From Sphingomonas natans (GTDB taxonomy: Bacteria; Pseudomonadota; Alphaproteobacteria; Sphingomonadales; Sphingomonadaceae), in the NCBI RefSeq assembly GCF_030546695.1, contig NZ_JAUOTP010000005.1:310001-374000 (forward strand): DNA of 64,000 bases, given 5' to 3'. Below the pieces are notes generated by a model. The model saw only the letters and a program-made list of their open reading frames with translations, made no database searches and was not told the DNA's origin. Below are positions 54,144-62,592 of this stretch, one piece after another. A program made the position numbers and the translations under genes. Positions within the stretch are counted from its first letter, which is position 1; each line of letters starts with the position of its first letter.

Positions 54144-57100
54144 CCTATGTCGAGCTCCAGGTCACGAGCCACTTCTCGTTCCTGCGCGGCGCCTCCAGCC
54201 CAGAGGAGCTGTTCGCGGCGGCCGCTCTGCAGGGCCACACCGCGCTCGGCCTTGCGGATCTGGGAACGGTCGCGGGGATCGTCCGCGCCTGGGATGGGCA
54301 GCGCACAACGGGGGTGCGCCTCATCGCGGGCACGAGGTTGACGCTGGACGACGGCCGGCAGCTTCTTCTTTACCCGACCGATCGCCCCGCCTGGTCACGC
54401 ATGACGCGGCTGCTGACGATCGGGAAAGCGCGCTTCGGCAAGGGCGGCTGCACGCTCGCGTGGGAAGAGGTCGTCGCGCACTCCGACGGCATGATCGCCA
54501 TTCTCCTGCCCGACGCCGCTGGCGAGACCGTGTCGCGCGACTTGGGCGAGCTGCGAAGCGCGTTCGGCGCGCGCGGATATATGGCGCTGACGTTCCGGCG
54601 CAGGCCCGACGATCTCGTGCGACTGCATGCGCTGGCGACGCAGGCCCGGGACGCCGGCGTGCGCGCCGTCGCGACGGGCGATATCCTCTATCACGCGCCC
54701 GAATGTCGCCTGCTTCAGGACGTGGTCACTGCGATCCGCGAGAAGACAACGGTCGACGCGCTCGGGCATCGACGCGAGCGGCATGGCGATCGTAACCTCA
54801 AGGCGCCCTCCGAAATGGAGCGCCGCTTCGCCGCCTTCCCCGACGCGATCGCCGCGACCGCCGACATTGCGCGGCGGTGCACGTTCGATCTGGGCGAGCT
54901 GAGCTACCAGTATCCGCACGAGCAGGTGATCGATGGGCTGACATCCCAGCAGGCACTTGAACAATTGTCCTGTGAGGCCGTTGCGCGGCTGTTCCCGGAG
55001 GGCGTCCCGCAGGCCTATCGCGACCAGATCGCGCACGAGCTGCGGCTGATCGGCGAGCTCGGCTATGCGCCTTACTTCCTGACCGTCAACGCGATCGTCG
55101 CCGAGAGCCGGCGGCGCGGCATCCTGTGCCAGGGCCGCGGATCGGCCGCCAACAGCTGCGTCTGCTTCGTGCTCGGCATCACGAGCATCGATCCGATCAA
55201 GCATGAGCTTTTGTTCGAGCGGTTCGTCTCAGGCGAGCGCCGGGAGCCACCGGATATCGACGTCGATTTCGAGCATGAGCGGCGCGAAGAGATCATCCAG
55301 TGGATCTACGAGACCTATGGTCGCCAACATTCCGCGCTGACGGCGGTCGTCACCCGCTACCGCGCGCGCGGTGCGGTGCGGGAGGTCGGCAAGGCGCTGG
55401 GTCTGCCCGAGGACATGACCGTGGCGCTCGCCGGTCTCATCTGGGGCTGGTCGGTCGACGGCGTAAGCGAGAAGCAGGCCAGAGAACTCAACCTCAATCT
55501 CGGTGACCGTCGGCTACGGCTCGCACTGGATCTTGCGACGCGGCTGATCGGCACGCCGCGCCATCTGTCCCAGCATCCCGGCGGGTTCGTGCTGACCCAT
55601 GACCGGCTCGACGATCTCGTGCCGATCGAGCCGGCGGCGATGGTCGACCGGCAGGTCATCGAATGGGACAAGGACGATATCGATCTGCTCAAGTTCATGA
55701 AGGTCGATGTGCTGGGCCTGGGCATGCTCGGCTGCATGAACCGCGCCTTCAACATGTTGGAAGAAATCAAAGGCGTTCGGGTGGGGCTCGCTGATCTCCA
55801 GGACGACGATCCCGACGTCTTCGCGATGATCCAGAAGGCTGACACATTGGGCGTGTTCCAGATCGAGAGCCGGGCGCAGATGTCGATGCTGCCGCGGCTG
55901 AAGCCCGCCAATTTCTACGACATCGTCGTGCAGGTCGCGATCGTGCGGCCAGGGCCCATCCAGGGCGACATGGTCCATCCGTATCTGCGTCGCCGCGAAG
56001 GCCGCGAGAAGCCGGAATATCCGCGCCCCGAACTACGCGCTGTGCTCGAGAAGACGCTCGGCGTCCCGCTGTTCCAGGAGCAGGCGATGAAGGTCGCGAT
56101 CGTCGGGGCTGGCTTCACGGCGATCGAGGCCGACCAGCTCCGCCGCGCGATGGCGACCTTCAAGGTGACAGGCGGGGTCAGCCACTTTTACGACAAGCTC
56201 GTCGACGGCATGGTCGAGCGTGGCTATCCGCGCGACTTCGCCGAGCGCACCTTCAAGCAGATCGAGGGCTTCGGCTCCTACGGCTTTCCCGAGAGCCACG
56301 CCGCCAGTTTCGCCAAGATCGCTTATGCGTCCTCGTGGATGAAGCACCATCATCCGGACGTGTTTTGCGCGTCGCTGCTGAACGCCCAGCCGATGGGCTT
56401 CTACGCGCCTGCCCAGATCGTGCGCGACGCGCGCGAGCACGGCGTCGAGGTGCGGCCGGTCTGCGCGAACGCGAGCCGCTGGGATTGCACGCTCGAGGAA
56501 AGCCGCGGTCGCTACAAGGCCGTCCGGCTCGGCTTTCGTCAGGTCCGGGGTCTTGCTAATCTGCATGGCGCGGCGATCGTCGCTGCACGCGGAGATGCGC
56601 CTTACGGGTCCGTTGAAGAAATCTGGCGTCGCGCGGGCGTCCCGCCCGCGGCGATCGAACGCTTGGCGGAAGCGGACGCGTTCCATTCGCTTGGCGAAGA
56701 TCGCCGCCAGGGCATCTGGAAAGTGAAGGGCTTAGGGGAAGCGCCGCTGCCGCTATTCGCGGCCGCGGACGCACGCGAGGCGGTATTCAGCCCCGAAGGC
56801 CTGGAGCCGGAGGTCGCGTTGCGGCCGATGACGGACGGTCGCGAGGTCGTGGAGGATTACCGGACCTTGCAGCTGTCGCTGCGCGCCCATCCCCTCTCCT
56901 TCCTGCGGGACGATCTTTCCCGCCGCGGGATCCGACGCTGTGCAGATCTGACGCGCATCCGGGACGGCAGGTTCGTCGAGGTCGCTGGCGTCATTCTCGT
57001 CCGCCAGAAGCCCGGCTCGGCCAAAGGCGTGCTGTTCATCACGATCGAGGACGAGAGCGGCGTCGCGCAGGGCATCCTGTGGCCGGACCGCTTCGAGGCG

Positions 57101-57400
57101 CAGCGACGCACGGTGATGTCGGCGTCGATGATCGGCATGCGCGGGATCGTCCAGAAAGAGGGCGAGGTCATCCACGTCATCATCCAGAAGATCATCGATT
57201 ATGGCGATCTCCTCAGGCAGGTCGGCGACATGGCCTTCCCGCATCGCACAGGGCCAGGCGACGGCGCGACGCACCCTGGATCGCCGGATCGTGGCGACAA
57301 GGGGTGGAGCCCGCAGCCGCGAGATCTCTACTGGCCGGCGCACGGCGACTGCCGCGATCCCGAGGATGTGGTCAGGATCAAGTCCCGGAACTTCCACTAG
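54140..57400 (+). CDS. dnaE2: Error-prone DNA polymerase DnaE2 (ImuC)
   Basis: The 1086-residue C-family polymerase has an N-terminal PHP domain ([20 protein letters not shown]), the palm motif [28 protein letters not shown], and the C-terminal OB-fold region ending [14 protein letters not shown]. It is the translesion polymerase of the ImuABC mutasome. I choose the GTG at 54140, which overlaps the imuB stop by four bases. A small gene follows one base past its stop. Confidence 0.92.
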   Translation: MTYVELQVTSHFSFLRGASSPEELFAAAALQGHTALGLADLGTVAGIVRAWDGQRTTGVRLIAGTRLTLDDGRQLLLYPTDRPAWSRMTRLLTIGKARFGKGGCTLAWEEVVAHSDGMIAILLPDAAGETVSRDLGELRSAFGARGYMALTFRRRPDDLVRLHALATQARDAGVRAVATGDILYHAPECRLLQDVVTAIREKTTVDALGHRRERHGDRNLKAPSEMERRFAAFPDAIAATADIARRCTFDLGELSYQYPHEQVIDGLTSQQALEQLSCEAVARLFPEGVPQAYRDQIAHELRLIGELGYAPYFLTVNAIVAESRRRGILCQGRGSAANSCVCFVLGITSIDPIKHELLFERFVSGERREPPDIDVDFEHERREEIIQWIYETYGRQHSALTAVVTRYRARGAVREVGKALGLPEDMTVALAGLIWGWSVDGVSEKQARELNLNLGDRRLRLALDLATRLIGTPRHLSQHPGGFVLTHDRLDDLVPIEPAAMVDRQVIEWDKDDIDLLKFMKVDVLGLGMLGCMNRAFNMLEEIKGVRVGLADLQDDDPDVFAMIQKADTLGVFQIESRAQMSMLPRLKPANFYDIVVQVAIVRPGPIQGDMVHPYLRRREGREKPEYPRPELRAVLEKTLGVPLFQEQAMKVAIVGAGFTAIEADQLRRAMATFKVTGGVSHFYDKLVDGMVERGYPRDFAERTFKQIEGFGSYGFPESHAASFAKIAYASSWMKHHHPDVFCASLLNAQPMGFYAPAQIVRDAREHGVEVRPVCANASRWDCTLEESRGRYKAVRLGFRQVRGLANLHGAAIVAARGDAPYGSVEEIWRRAGVPPAAIERLAEADAFHSLGEDRRQGIWKVKGLGEAPLPLFAAADAREAVFSPEGLEPEVALRPMTDGREVVEDYRTLQLSLRAHPLSFLRDDLSRRGIRRCADLTRIRDGRFVEVAGVILVRQKPGSAKGVLFITIEDESGVAQGILWPDRFEAQRRTVMSASMIGMRGIVQKEGEVIHVIIQKIIDYGDLLRQVGDMAFPHRTGPGDGATHPGSPDRGDKGWSPQPRDLYWPAHGDCRDPEDVVRIKSRNFH

Positions 57401-57401
57401 G

Positions 57402-57680
57402 GTGGCCGCCGAGCTTTCGCGCCACCAGCGCCTCGTCATCGAACTCTCGGTGCGCGTTCTGCGCGCGGCCATGACCCGGTCCACGAAGGCCCGCGTCGAC
57501 ACGGTTGAGGTGCGGCTGGCGCTGCGCTGCCTGCTTTACCATTGCCCCGATCGCTGGCCGCTGGAATTGTTTTGGGACGCGTCCAAGGGCGAGAATGACA
57601 TAGGTCGGGCGCAAGGATGCACGGCCGCTTTCAACGGCGTGGTGCGACAGCTTCGCGCGGCTGGCCGATACGCTGAATGA
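57402..57680 (+). CDS. Conserved small protein coupled to dnaE2
   Basis: The 92-residue protein starts at a GTG one base after the dnaE2 stop. Its C-terminal half (LRCLLYHCPDRWPLELFWDA and RAQGCTAAFNGVVRQLRAAG) matches sequences I remember next to sphingomonad mutasome or element genes, with no known function. It is compact, helical and contains two cysteines. Its position suggests transcription with imuA-imuB-dnaE2 under LexA. Confidence 0.6.
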   Translation: MAAELSRHQRLVIELSVRVLRAAMTRSTKARVDTVEVRLALRCLLYHCPDRWPLELFWDASKGENDIGRAQGCTAAFNGVVRQLRAAGRYAE

Positions 57681-57907
57681 CATGCGGCATCGTTTGGCGG
57701 CTCAAACGATACTGCCAATCCGCCGAACAGATGCGTCGCCGCACGTCTGACGAAACCGTCTTCATCGCAAAACTCGAAGAAACGGATCGAAATCGCGGTC
57801 GACCCACGAACGGCTATGCCAAGCCTTCCGGCGCGAGACTTTACTTACCATTCATTTGGAGCAACTAAACGTGCTTGCAGAACGCGCTTAAGCAAAAAGG
57901 GATCAGC

Positions 57908-58726
57908 ATGGCAGACACGGAACAGACGGACCTGGCGACCCTGACCGTTCAGCTCTTGAGTGCCTATGTCGCCAACAATCAGATTCCAAGTAGCGAGTTG
58001 GCCGATCTGATCAAGACGACGCGAAGCGCACTCAGCGGAGAGTCCGCGCCAGAGGTACCGGTTGAGGCCGAATATCTCCCTGCCGTCAGCGTGCGCAAAA
58101 GTCTTGGATCGCGCGAGCATATTCTGAGCCTGATCGACGGTCGGCCCTACAAGACTTTGAAGCGCCATCTCTCCAATCATGGGCTCACTCCTGCGGACTA
58201 TCGCGAGCGATACAAGCTTGCGAAGGACTATCCGATGGTCGCGCCCGCTTATTCGGAGCACCGGCGTGCGGTCGCGCAAGCTCTTGGCCTTGGACAGCGA
58301 CGAGCCAAGACCCCTGTCGCATCACCAGAGGCGGCGGAATCGCCGGCGCCCAAGCCGGTCGTCGATGCGCCGGCGACCGCGCCGAAGGCCAAGGCCGCGC
58401 GCGCCGGCAAGCCGCGGCAGACAAAGCCTGCCGCCAAGCCCGCGCCTTTAACAAACACCGTCAATGCAGAGCCGGAAGGCGACTCCCCTATCGCGCTTGC
58501 ACCGAAGCGGCGCGGCCGTCCTCCGGCGGGAGAGACGAAACTCGCCGAAAACGAAGCGGCCACTGCAACGCCAAAGACGCGTGGTCGCAAGCCCGCGCCG
58601 ACGGCGCCCGGCGAAATCTCCTCGGCGTCGCCGCCGCGCGCGAAGCGGCAAAGCGTCAAGGCGGATGTGTCCGCGGCACCATCCACGCCCGCGCCCAAAA
58701 GCAGGCGCAAGGCAAAGGCGGCTTGA
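57908..58726 (+). CDS. MucR/Ros-family regulator without zinc-binding cysteines, long AT-hook-like tail
   Basis: The 272-residue protein has the MucR oligomerisation region (LTVQLLSAYVANNQIPSSEL) and the DNA-binding domain HILSLIDGRPYKTLKRHLSN...LTPADYRERYKLAKDYPMVAPAY. In Ros the strand reads VCLEC; here both zinc Cys positions are Ser and Asp. Residues 131-272 form an Ala/Pro/Lys tail with AT-hook-like cores KRRGRPPAG and KTRGRKPAP. MucR proteins act as H-NS-like silencers of AT-rich DNA. The ATG at 57908 follows AGGGA. Confidence 0.85.
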   Translation: MADTEQTDLATLTVQLLSAYVANNQIPSSELADLIKTTRSALSGESAPEVPVEAEYLPAVSVRKSLGSREHILSLIDGRPYKTLKRHLSNHGLTPADYRERYKLAKDYPMVAPAYSEHRRAVAQALGLGQRRAKTPVASPEAAESPAPKPVVDAPATAPKAKAARAGKPRQTKPAAKPAPLTNTVNAEPEGDSPIALAPKRRGRPPAGETKLAENEAATATPKTRGRKPAPTAPGEISSASPPRAKRQSVKADVSAAPSTPAPKSRRKAKAA

Positions 58727-58834
58727 CCGGTCCGAAGCGGCGGACGTGAAACACGTCTCCGCGCATCCGTCGGGGAGCCGTGTCGCGCTCCCCGACCGGA
58801 TACGAGCCTCCGGACCTTAAACGACGCTTGCTGA

Positions 58835-59383
58835 TCACCAGGGATATACAGGGAGCCTGCGCTCTTCGCGTCCGTCGCAGTCCAGCAGGACATGATCGCA
58901 CCCCTGGGCGCGACCGAAAGCCAGGATCGCGGGGATCTCCTCGGGCAGGCTCTGCGCCATGCGTTCACTGACAATGCAGGTCGAGATAAGCCATCCAAAG
59001 CCCATCCGGGCGACGGCGAGCGGCTGTTGATGAGCATAGAGTTGTGCCCAATGGTCGAGCATCTGGGCTGTCGAACAGCGGATATGCGCGGTGGACAGGA
59101 CCAGATAGCAACCGACATTGCACGCGAGCGCCGACGCAGCGTTTCGTAAGCCAGATCGGGCATTGGGACCGGCTACGGGCGTGACCACGAGGAAGATGGC
59201 CAAGCCGGGAATGCGCGGGTCGGCATAAGCGCGCCGCTCGGCGCACGCGCGCGCGGCCGCATAAGGCGAGATATGATCTGCGACGTCGATGCGCAGTTGC
59301 TCCCGCGCGAAGCGTTCGCCGTCGCTGGCGTAAATTGCGACGACGTCAAAGAAGGTGCGGGATGCCGGCGTAGGCATATCCAT
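58835..59383 (-). CDS. DUF5983-like protein with extra N-terminal domain
   Basis: The 182-residue protein has a C-terminal DUF5983-like module (LSTAHIRCSTAQMLDHWAQL, then GWLISTCIVSERMAQSLP and GCDHVLLDCDGREERRLPVY ending PW). The N-terminal 90 residues (TFFDVVAIYASDGERFAREQ) are not part of that family as I know it. It lies 39 bases downstream of the DUF932 gene on the same strand, an element-type operon. It starts behind GGAGG. Confidence 0.65.
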   Translation of the reverse strand: MDMPTPASRTFFDVVAIYASDGERFAREQLRIDVADHISPYAAARACAERRAYADPRIPGLAIFLVVTPVAGPNARSGLRNAASALACNVGCYLVLSTAHIRCSTAQMLDHWAQLYAHQQPLAVARMGFGWLISTCIVSERMAQSLPEEIPAILAFGRAQGCDHVLLDCDGREERRLPVYPW

Positions 59384-59422
59384 GATCGGCCTCCACGATG
59401 TGGGGCAAGGATCCCGGCGCGA

Positions 59423-60613
59423 TCAGTGCGCGGCTTCGAGGATCTTGCGGGCGCGCCCTTCGAAGTCGAGGCGATCGTCCTGATGCGTCTTCGTTCGCGC
59501 CACGGCCGTGATACCCTGAACGAAATCGTAGAGCGACGCGGGGGGATGCCCTTCCTCGGCGAGGACGGTCGCGATGACTTTCGACGTATCGGGTTTGGAA
59601 AATCCGCGATTGCGCAAAAACGCCGTCCGATCGTCGTCGGAGCGCGCCACGATGCGAGCCTGCGCGGTCTTGATGCCATCAATGAACCGTGACGGTGAAG
59701 AGTCGGCGAACCGGGCAAGCGCGGGCTCTGCCTGATGCGCGAAGCGGTTGGCGGCGAACTTCGAATGCCGGATATTGATCTCCTCGAAATTCTCGACGCC
59801 CCACAGGTTGCGGTTCATGCACACGGCGCGAAGATAGAAAGTCGCGATGCCGAGGGTTTTCGAACCGACCTCCGAAATCCAGCAATAAAAGCCCCTGAAG
59901 AACAGATCCGGGTCGCCATTGGGCAGTCGTCCCGCCTCGATCGGATGCGTGTCATCGACGAGGAACAGGAAGATATCGCGATCCGACGCATAGAGGGTCG
60001 TCGTGTCCTGCGAGATGTCGACATGAGGATTGTAATGCATCGTGCTCCAGTCGAGCACGCCGGGCACCTTCCACCGCGTGTCGCCCGTGCCATTGCCGGC
60101 AAAGCGCATCACGGCCGACACGAGCTCGTGATCCCAGATGCGACCATAATCGGGACCGGTCACGGCGCGCAACTCGGTTCGACCGTCGCTCGCCTCGAGC
60201 AGTTTGACCTGCTCGCCGCGATGCGCGAGCAGGCCATGCTGGAGATTGATGCCGGCGAGAGCCGCCGGTAGCGCGCGCAAATAGGCGGCAGGCGCTCCGA
60301 CGAGCCCGCAAAGCTGGCCGAAAGACCAGTTGGTCGGTGCGGACCCGGCCTCGCTGCCGGGGACGACGAGCGCGAGGCGCTCAGGTTCCTCGGCGCGGGC
60401 AGTCACGCGAAGCGCGCGACTTTCCACCACGCGCGTCATCCCCGTATCCGCGCGATCGCGCACGCGGGCATAGAGATCGCCAAGCGAGAGGAAGCGCTCG
60501 TCGTCAGGTCGCGAGAACCATTCGGATGAGACGCGACTGACGTTGCGCCCCCGACTGATATCAACCTTGAACGGTGACGTAGCTTCGCGAGTTTCCGCAG
60601 TAATCCCGGTCAT
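59423..60613 (-). CDS. DUF932-family plasmid/phage protein
   Basis: The 396-residue protein has the DUF932 core: WSFGQLCGLVGAPAAYLRAL, HRGEQVKLLEASDGRTELRA, VTGPDYGRIWDHELVSAV, and DLFFRGFYCWISEVGSKTLG followed by IATFYLRAVCMNRNLWGVEN. The family is common on plasmids and phages and has no proven function. The ATG follows AGGAG. It is divergent from the second MucR gene. Confidence 0.88.
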   Translation of the reverse strand: MTGITAETREATSPFKVDISRGRNVSRVSSEWFSRPDDERFLSLGDLYARVRDRADTGMTRVVESRALRVTARAEEPERLALVVPGSEAGSAPTNWSFGQLCGLVGAPAAYLRALPAALAGINLQHGLLAHRGEQVKLLEASDGRTELRAVTGPDYGRIWDHELVSAVMRFAGNGTGDTRWKVPGVLDWSTMHYNPHVDISQDTTTLYASDRDIFLFLVDDTHPIEAGRLPNGDPDLFFRGFYCWISEVGSKTLGIATFYLRAVCMNRNLWGVENFEEINIRHSKFAANRFAHQAEPALARFADSSPSRFIDGIKTAQARIVARSDDDRTAFLRNRGFSKPDTSKVIATVLAEEGHPPASLYDFVQGITAVARTKTHQDDRLDFEGRARKILEAAH

Positions 60614-60818
60614 AGCAAAACTCCTGGGTCCATGGGGAACTGCGGCATCTGCACGCAGTCACCCTTTCCTGCCCCCTCCCCTCCCACGTTTATTCGCGCG
60701 TCCTTTTCGCAAGCCACGGCAGTCAATCTAGTTCGATGGCAGTGCGGCGCTACGGTTTTACAGGGTGCATTCAGGAAAGCGGGCGCCTAAGTTCGCCGGA
60801 ACATCACAGGAGTATTGA

Positions 60819-61307
60819 ATGCCCGACACCAATAAGGACGACGAACTGGTCACGCTGACGGCCGACATCGTATCGGCGCATGTCGCCAACAATGCGGTCC
60901 ATGCAGGCGAGATTGGAACGCTGATTGCGACGGTTCATGCAGCCTTGTCCGGTCTCGGCGTCCCAGCGGCGCCGGCGGCACCGGAAAAACCCAAGGGCGC
61001 TGTCTCTGCGCGCGCGTCGATCAAGCCGAGCCATCTGATCAGCATGATCGATGGCAAATCCTACAAGATGCTGCGCCGTCACATCAGCCAGAGCGGTTAT
61101 ACGCCGGAAAGCTACCGCGAGGCGTTCGACCTGCCCCGCGATTATCCGATGGTGGCGGCCGATTATGCCGAACAGCGCCGCGCTCTCGCGCACAAAATCG
61201 GTCTTGGCCGTAAGCCAAAGGCGGTCGAGGCGCCCGTGAAACGCGGCCGCAAGCCCAAGGCACTCAGCGAAGCCCTGGGCGCCGCGAAGGATCATCTCGA
61301 AGGCTGA
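60819..61307 (+). CDS. MucR/Ros-family regulator without zinc-binding residues, AT-hook-like C-terminus
   Basis: The 162-residue protein has LVTLTADIVSAHVANNAVHA, then HLISMIDGKSYKMLRRHISQ and SGYTPESYREAFDLPRDYPM, the MucR pattern. Both zinc cysteines are replaced (Ser, Asp) and the second histidine is Ser, so zinc binding is not expected. It ends with EAPVKRGRKPKALSEALG, which has an AT-hook core RGRKPK. It is closely similar to the protein at 57908 but with a short tail. It begins behind CAGGAG. Confidence 0.87.
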   Translation: MPDTNKDDELVTLTADIVSAHVANNAVHAGEIGTLIATVHAALSGLGVPAAPAAPEKPKGAVSARASIKPSHLISMIDGKSYKMLRRHISQSGYTPESYREAFDLPRDYPMVAADYAEQRRALAHKIGLGRKPKAVEAPVKRGRKPKALSEALGAAKDHLEG

Positions 61308-61561
61308 CGAGGCCGGTCCGTTGGGCCGTAGCTTTGATCGCGAGCCCGTCCTCCGCTTTCGAGAGTATCGATGCCGGGGCGGGTTCGCAGATCCGGACGT
61401 AAAATCCGAAGCGGCCTTCAATCGTGAGAACCCGGCCTGTGGGTCATCGCTGCCTCGGCGTCACATCTCTGAAGCAGCGCGGCGCCGATCAGGCCATAGC
61501 TTCGTCGGTGGCCAACTACGGTCTTCGTTGAGCCTGTTCGCGGCCGATCGATGGGTGCGGC

Positions 61562-61762
61562 TCAATGCGGGCTCATTCCCGTGCTGGAAAAATCGGTCAG
61601 GCGGCCGATCCGTTCGGCGATTGCGATCCAGGTTTTAACACCGGGTTCGTCGCCCGACTTTGCCAGATCGGCAACGCGGCCTGCGGCATGATCGATGGCG
61701 CGTTCGCCATGCTGCTCGAGGATCGTTGCGGCGCACGCCCATAATTCTCGCTCGGAAATCAT
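61562..61762 (-). CDS. DUF6961-like small protein
   Basis: The 66-residue protein begins MISERELWACAATILEQHGE and continues with a helical segment VADLAKSGDEPGVKTWIAIA. This fits the DUF6961 family of small helical sphingomonad proteins, function unknown. Its start overlaps the thermonuclease stop by four bases, so the two are translationally coupled. Confidence 0.75.
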   Translation of the reverse strand: MISERELWACAATILEQHGERAIDHAAGRVADLAKSGDEPGVKTWIAIAERIGRLTDFSSTGMSPH

Positions 61763-62157
61763 CGCGCGGCGTCCGGGCATGCGCGGGCGATGCGGCGGCC
61801 GTCATCCCGTTGACGACGATAGCTGGCTTGATGTCCGCGGAGTTGCCAGCAACTCAAATTGGCCTTGCTCGACCACACGACCGCGAGTTCGCGCCCGAAG
61901 CGATCCCGACCGACGCGTTCTATCGTCAGATGCGGCGTCATCGCAGCGCTTAACGACGCAGTGGCTTCGGCCGACCGTGCGCGGTCACAGATCGCCCCTG
62001 GCTTAGGAAATCGCCGACAGCGAGAATTTGTCGGGTTATCCGCTGCGTCGATCCCGAGCAGACGGATGCGTTCGGAGCCGGCGCGACGCGTATCACCATC
62101 GATGACGCGGACCGGTCCTGACAGGGCTGCGGCGGCAAGCAGAAAGAGCACGATCAT
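61759..62157 (-). CDS. Secreted thermonuclease (SNase-like)
   Basis: The 132-residue protein has a signal sequence (MIVLFLLAAAALSGP), the SNase motif VRVIDGDTRRAGSERIRLLG followed by IDAADNP, and GRDRFGRELAVV with its catalytic arginine. In staphylococcal nuclease the general base is Glu in a P-E pair; here the position reads A-D, so it is an Asp substitution. It is expected to cleave DNA/RNA outside the cytoplasm. It is followed by the coupled DUF6961 gene. Confidence 0.82.
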   Translation of the reverse strand: MIVLFLLAAAALSGPVRVIDGDTRRAGSERIRLLGIDAADNPTNSRCRRFPKPGAICDRARSAEATASLSAAMTPHLTIERVGRDRFGRELAVVWSSKANLSCWQLRGHQASYRRQRDDGRRIARACPDAAR

Positions 62158-62592
62158 GATGGTCGGTTAGTCGAGCTGCAGGACATTCGCACGAAATTGT
62201 CGCAGCAGGCGTCGATCCGGCAGAGCGCTCAAAATCCCGGTCGGCCGATCAATGGCGGACACCTGCCGCCACGGTGCAGAGCTCGATCCCAAGCCGACGT
62301 TAGGCGTTCCTCTTACTGGCAATCGAGCCTGTCGGTGCCTGCGTTGGCCTGATGGCCGCGGCGTTTGCACATCCTGTTCGAGCGACCCGCGCTGCCGAGA
62401 AAGCGCAGATCGGGCCCGGCGCGATGTTCAGTCGAGCCAAGGCCAATCGCAAAGGTCCGGGAGCGACGTCGGTCGGACGTGCTGAACCGTAAGCGCGCCT
62501 GACAGTTCGGTTCGTCGGCTCGCGTCATGCCGCCGAAGCGGCATGACGCGCACGCCCGGAGCCCGCATCGTGCGGGCCCCGAGCGATCAAAG
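62158..62592. other. Intergenic region containing two strong hairpins
   Basis: No gene is recognised in 435 bases. Near the ParB-like stop lie a perfect 12-bp-stem hairpin at 62522-62549 (GCGTCATGCCGC, CGAA loop, GCGGCATGACGC) and a second at 62561-62577 (GCCCGCA, TCG loop, TGCGGGC). Neither is followed by a T-run on either strand, so they may be RNA-stabilising 3' elements or REP-like repeats. Confidence 0.55.

Noticed and set aside
57677-57868. 63-codon frame after the mutasome-linked small gene
   Set aside because: No ribosome binding site of its own and unusual composition; it probably reads through the promoter region of the MucR gene.
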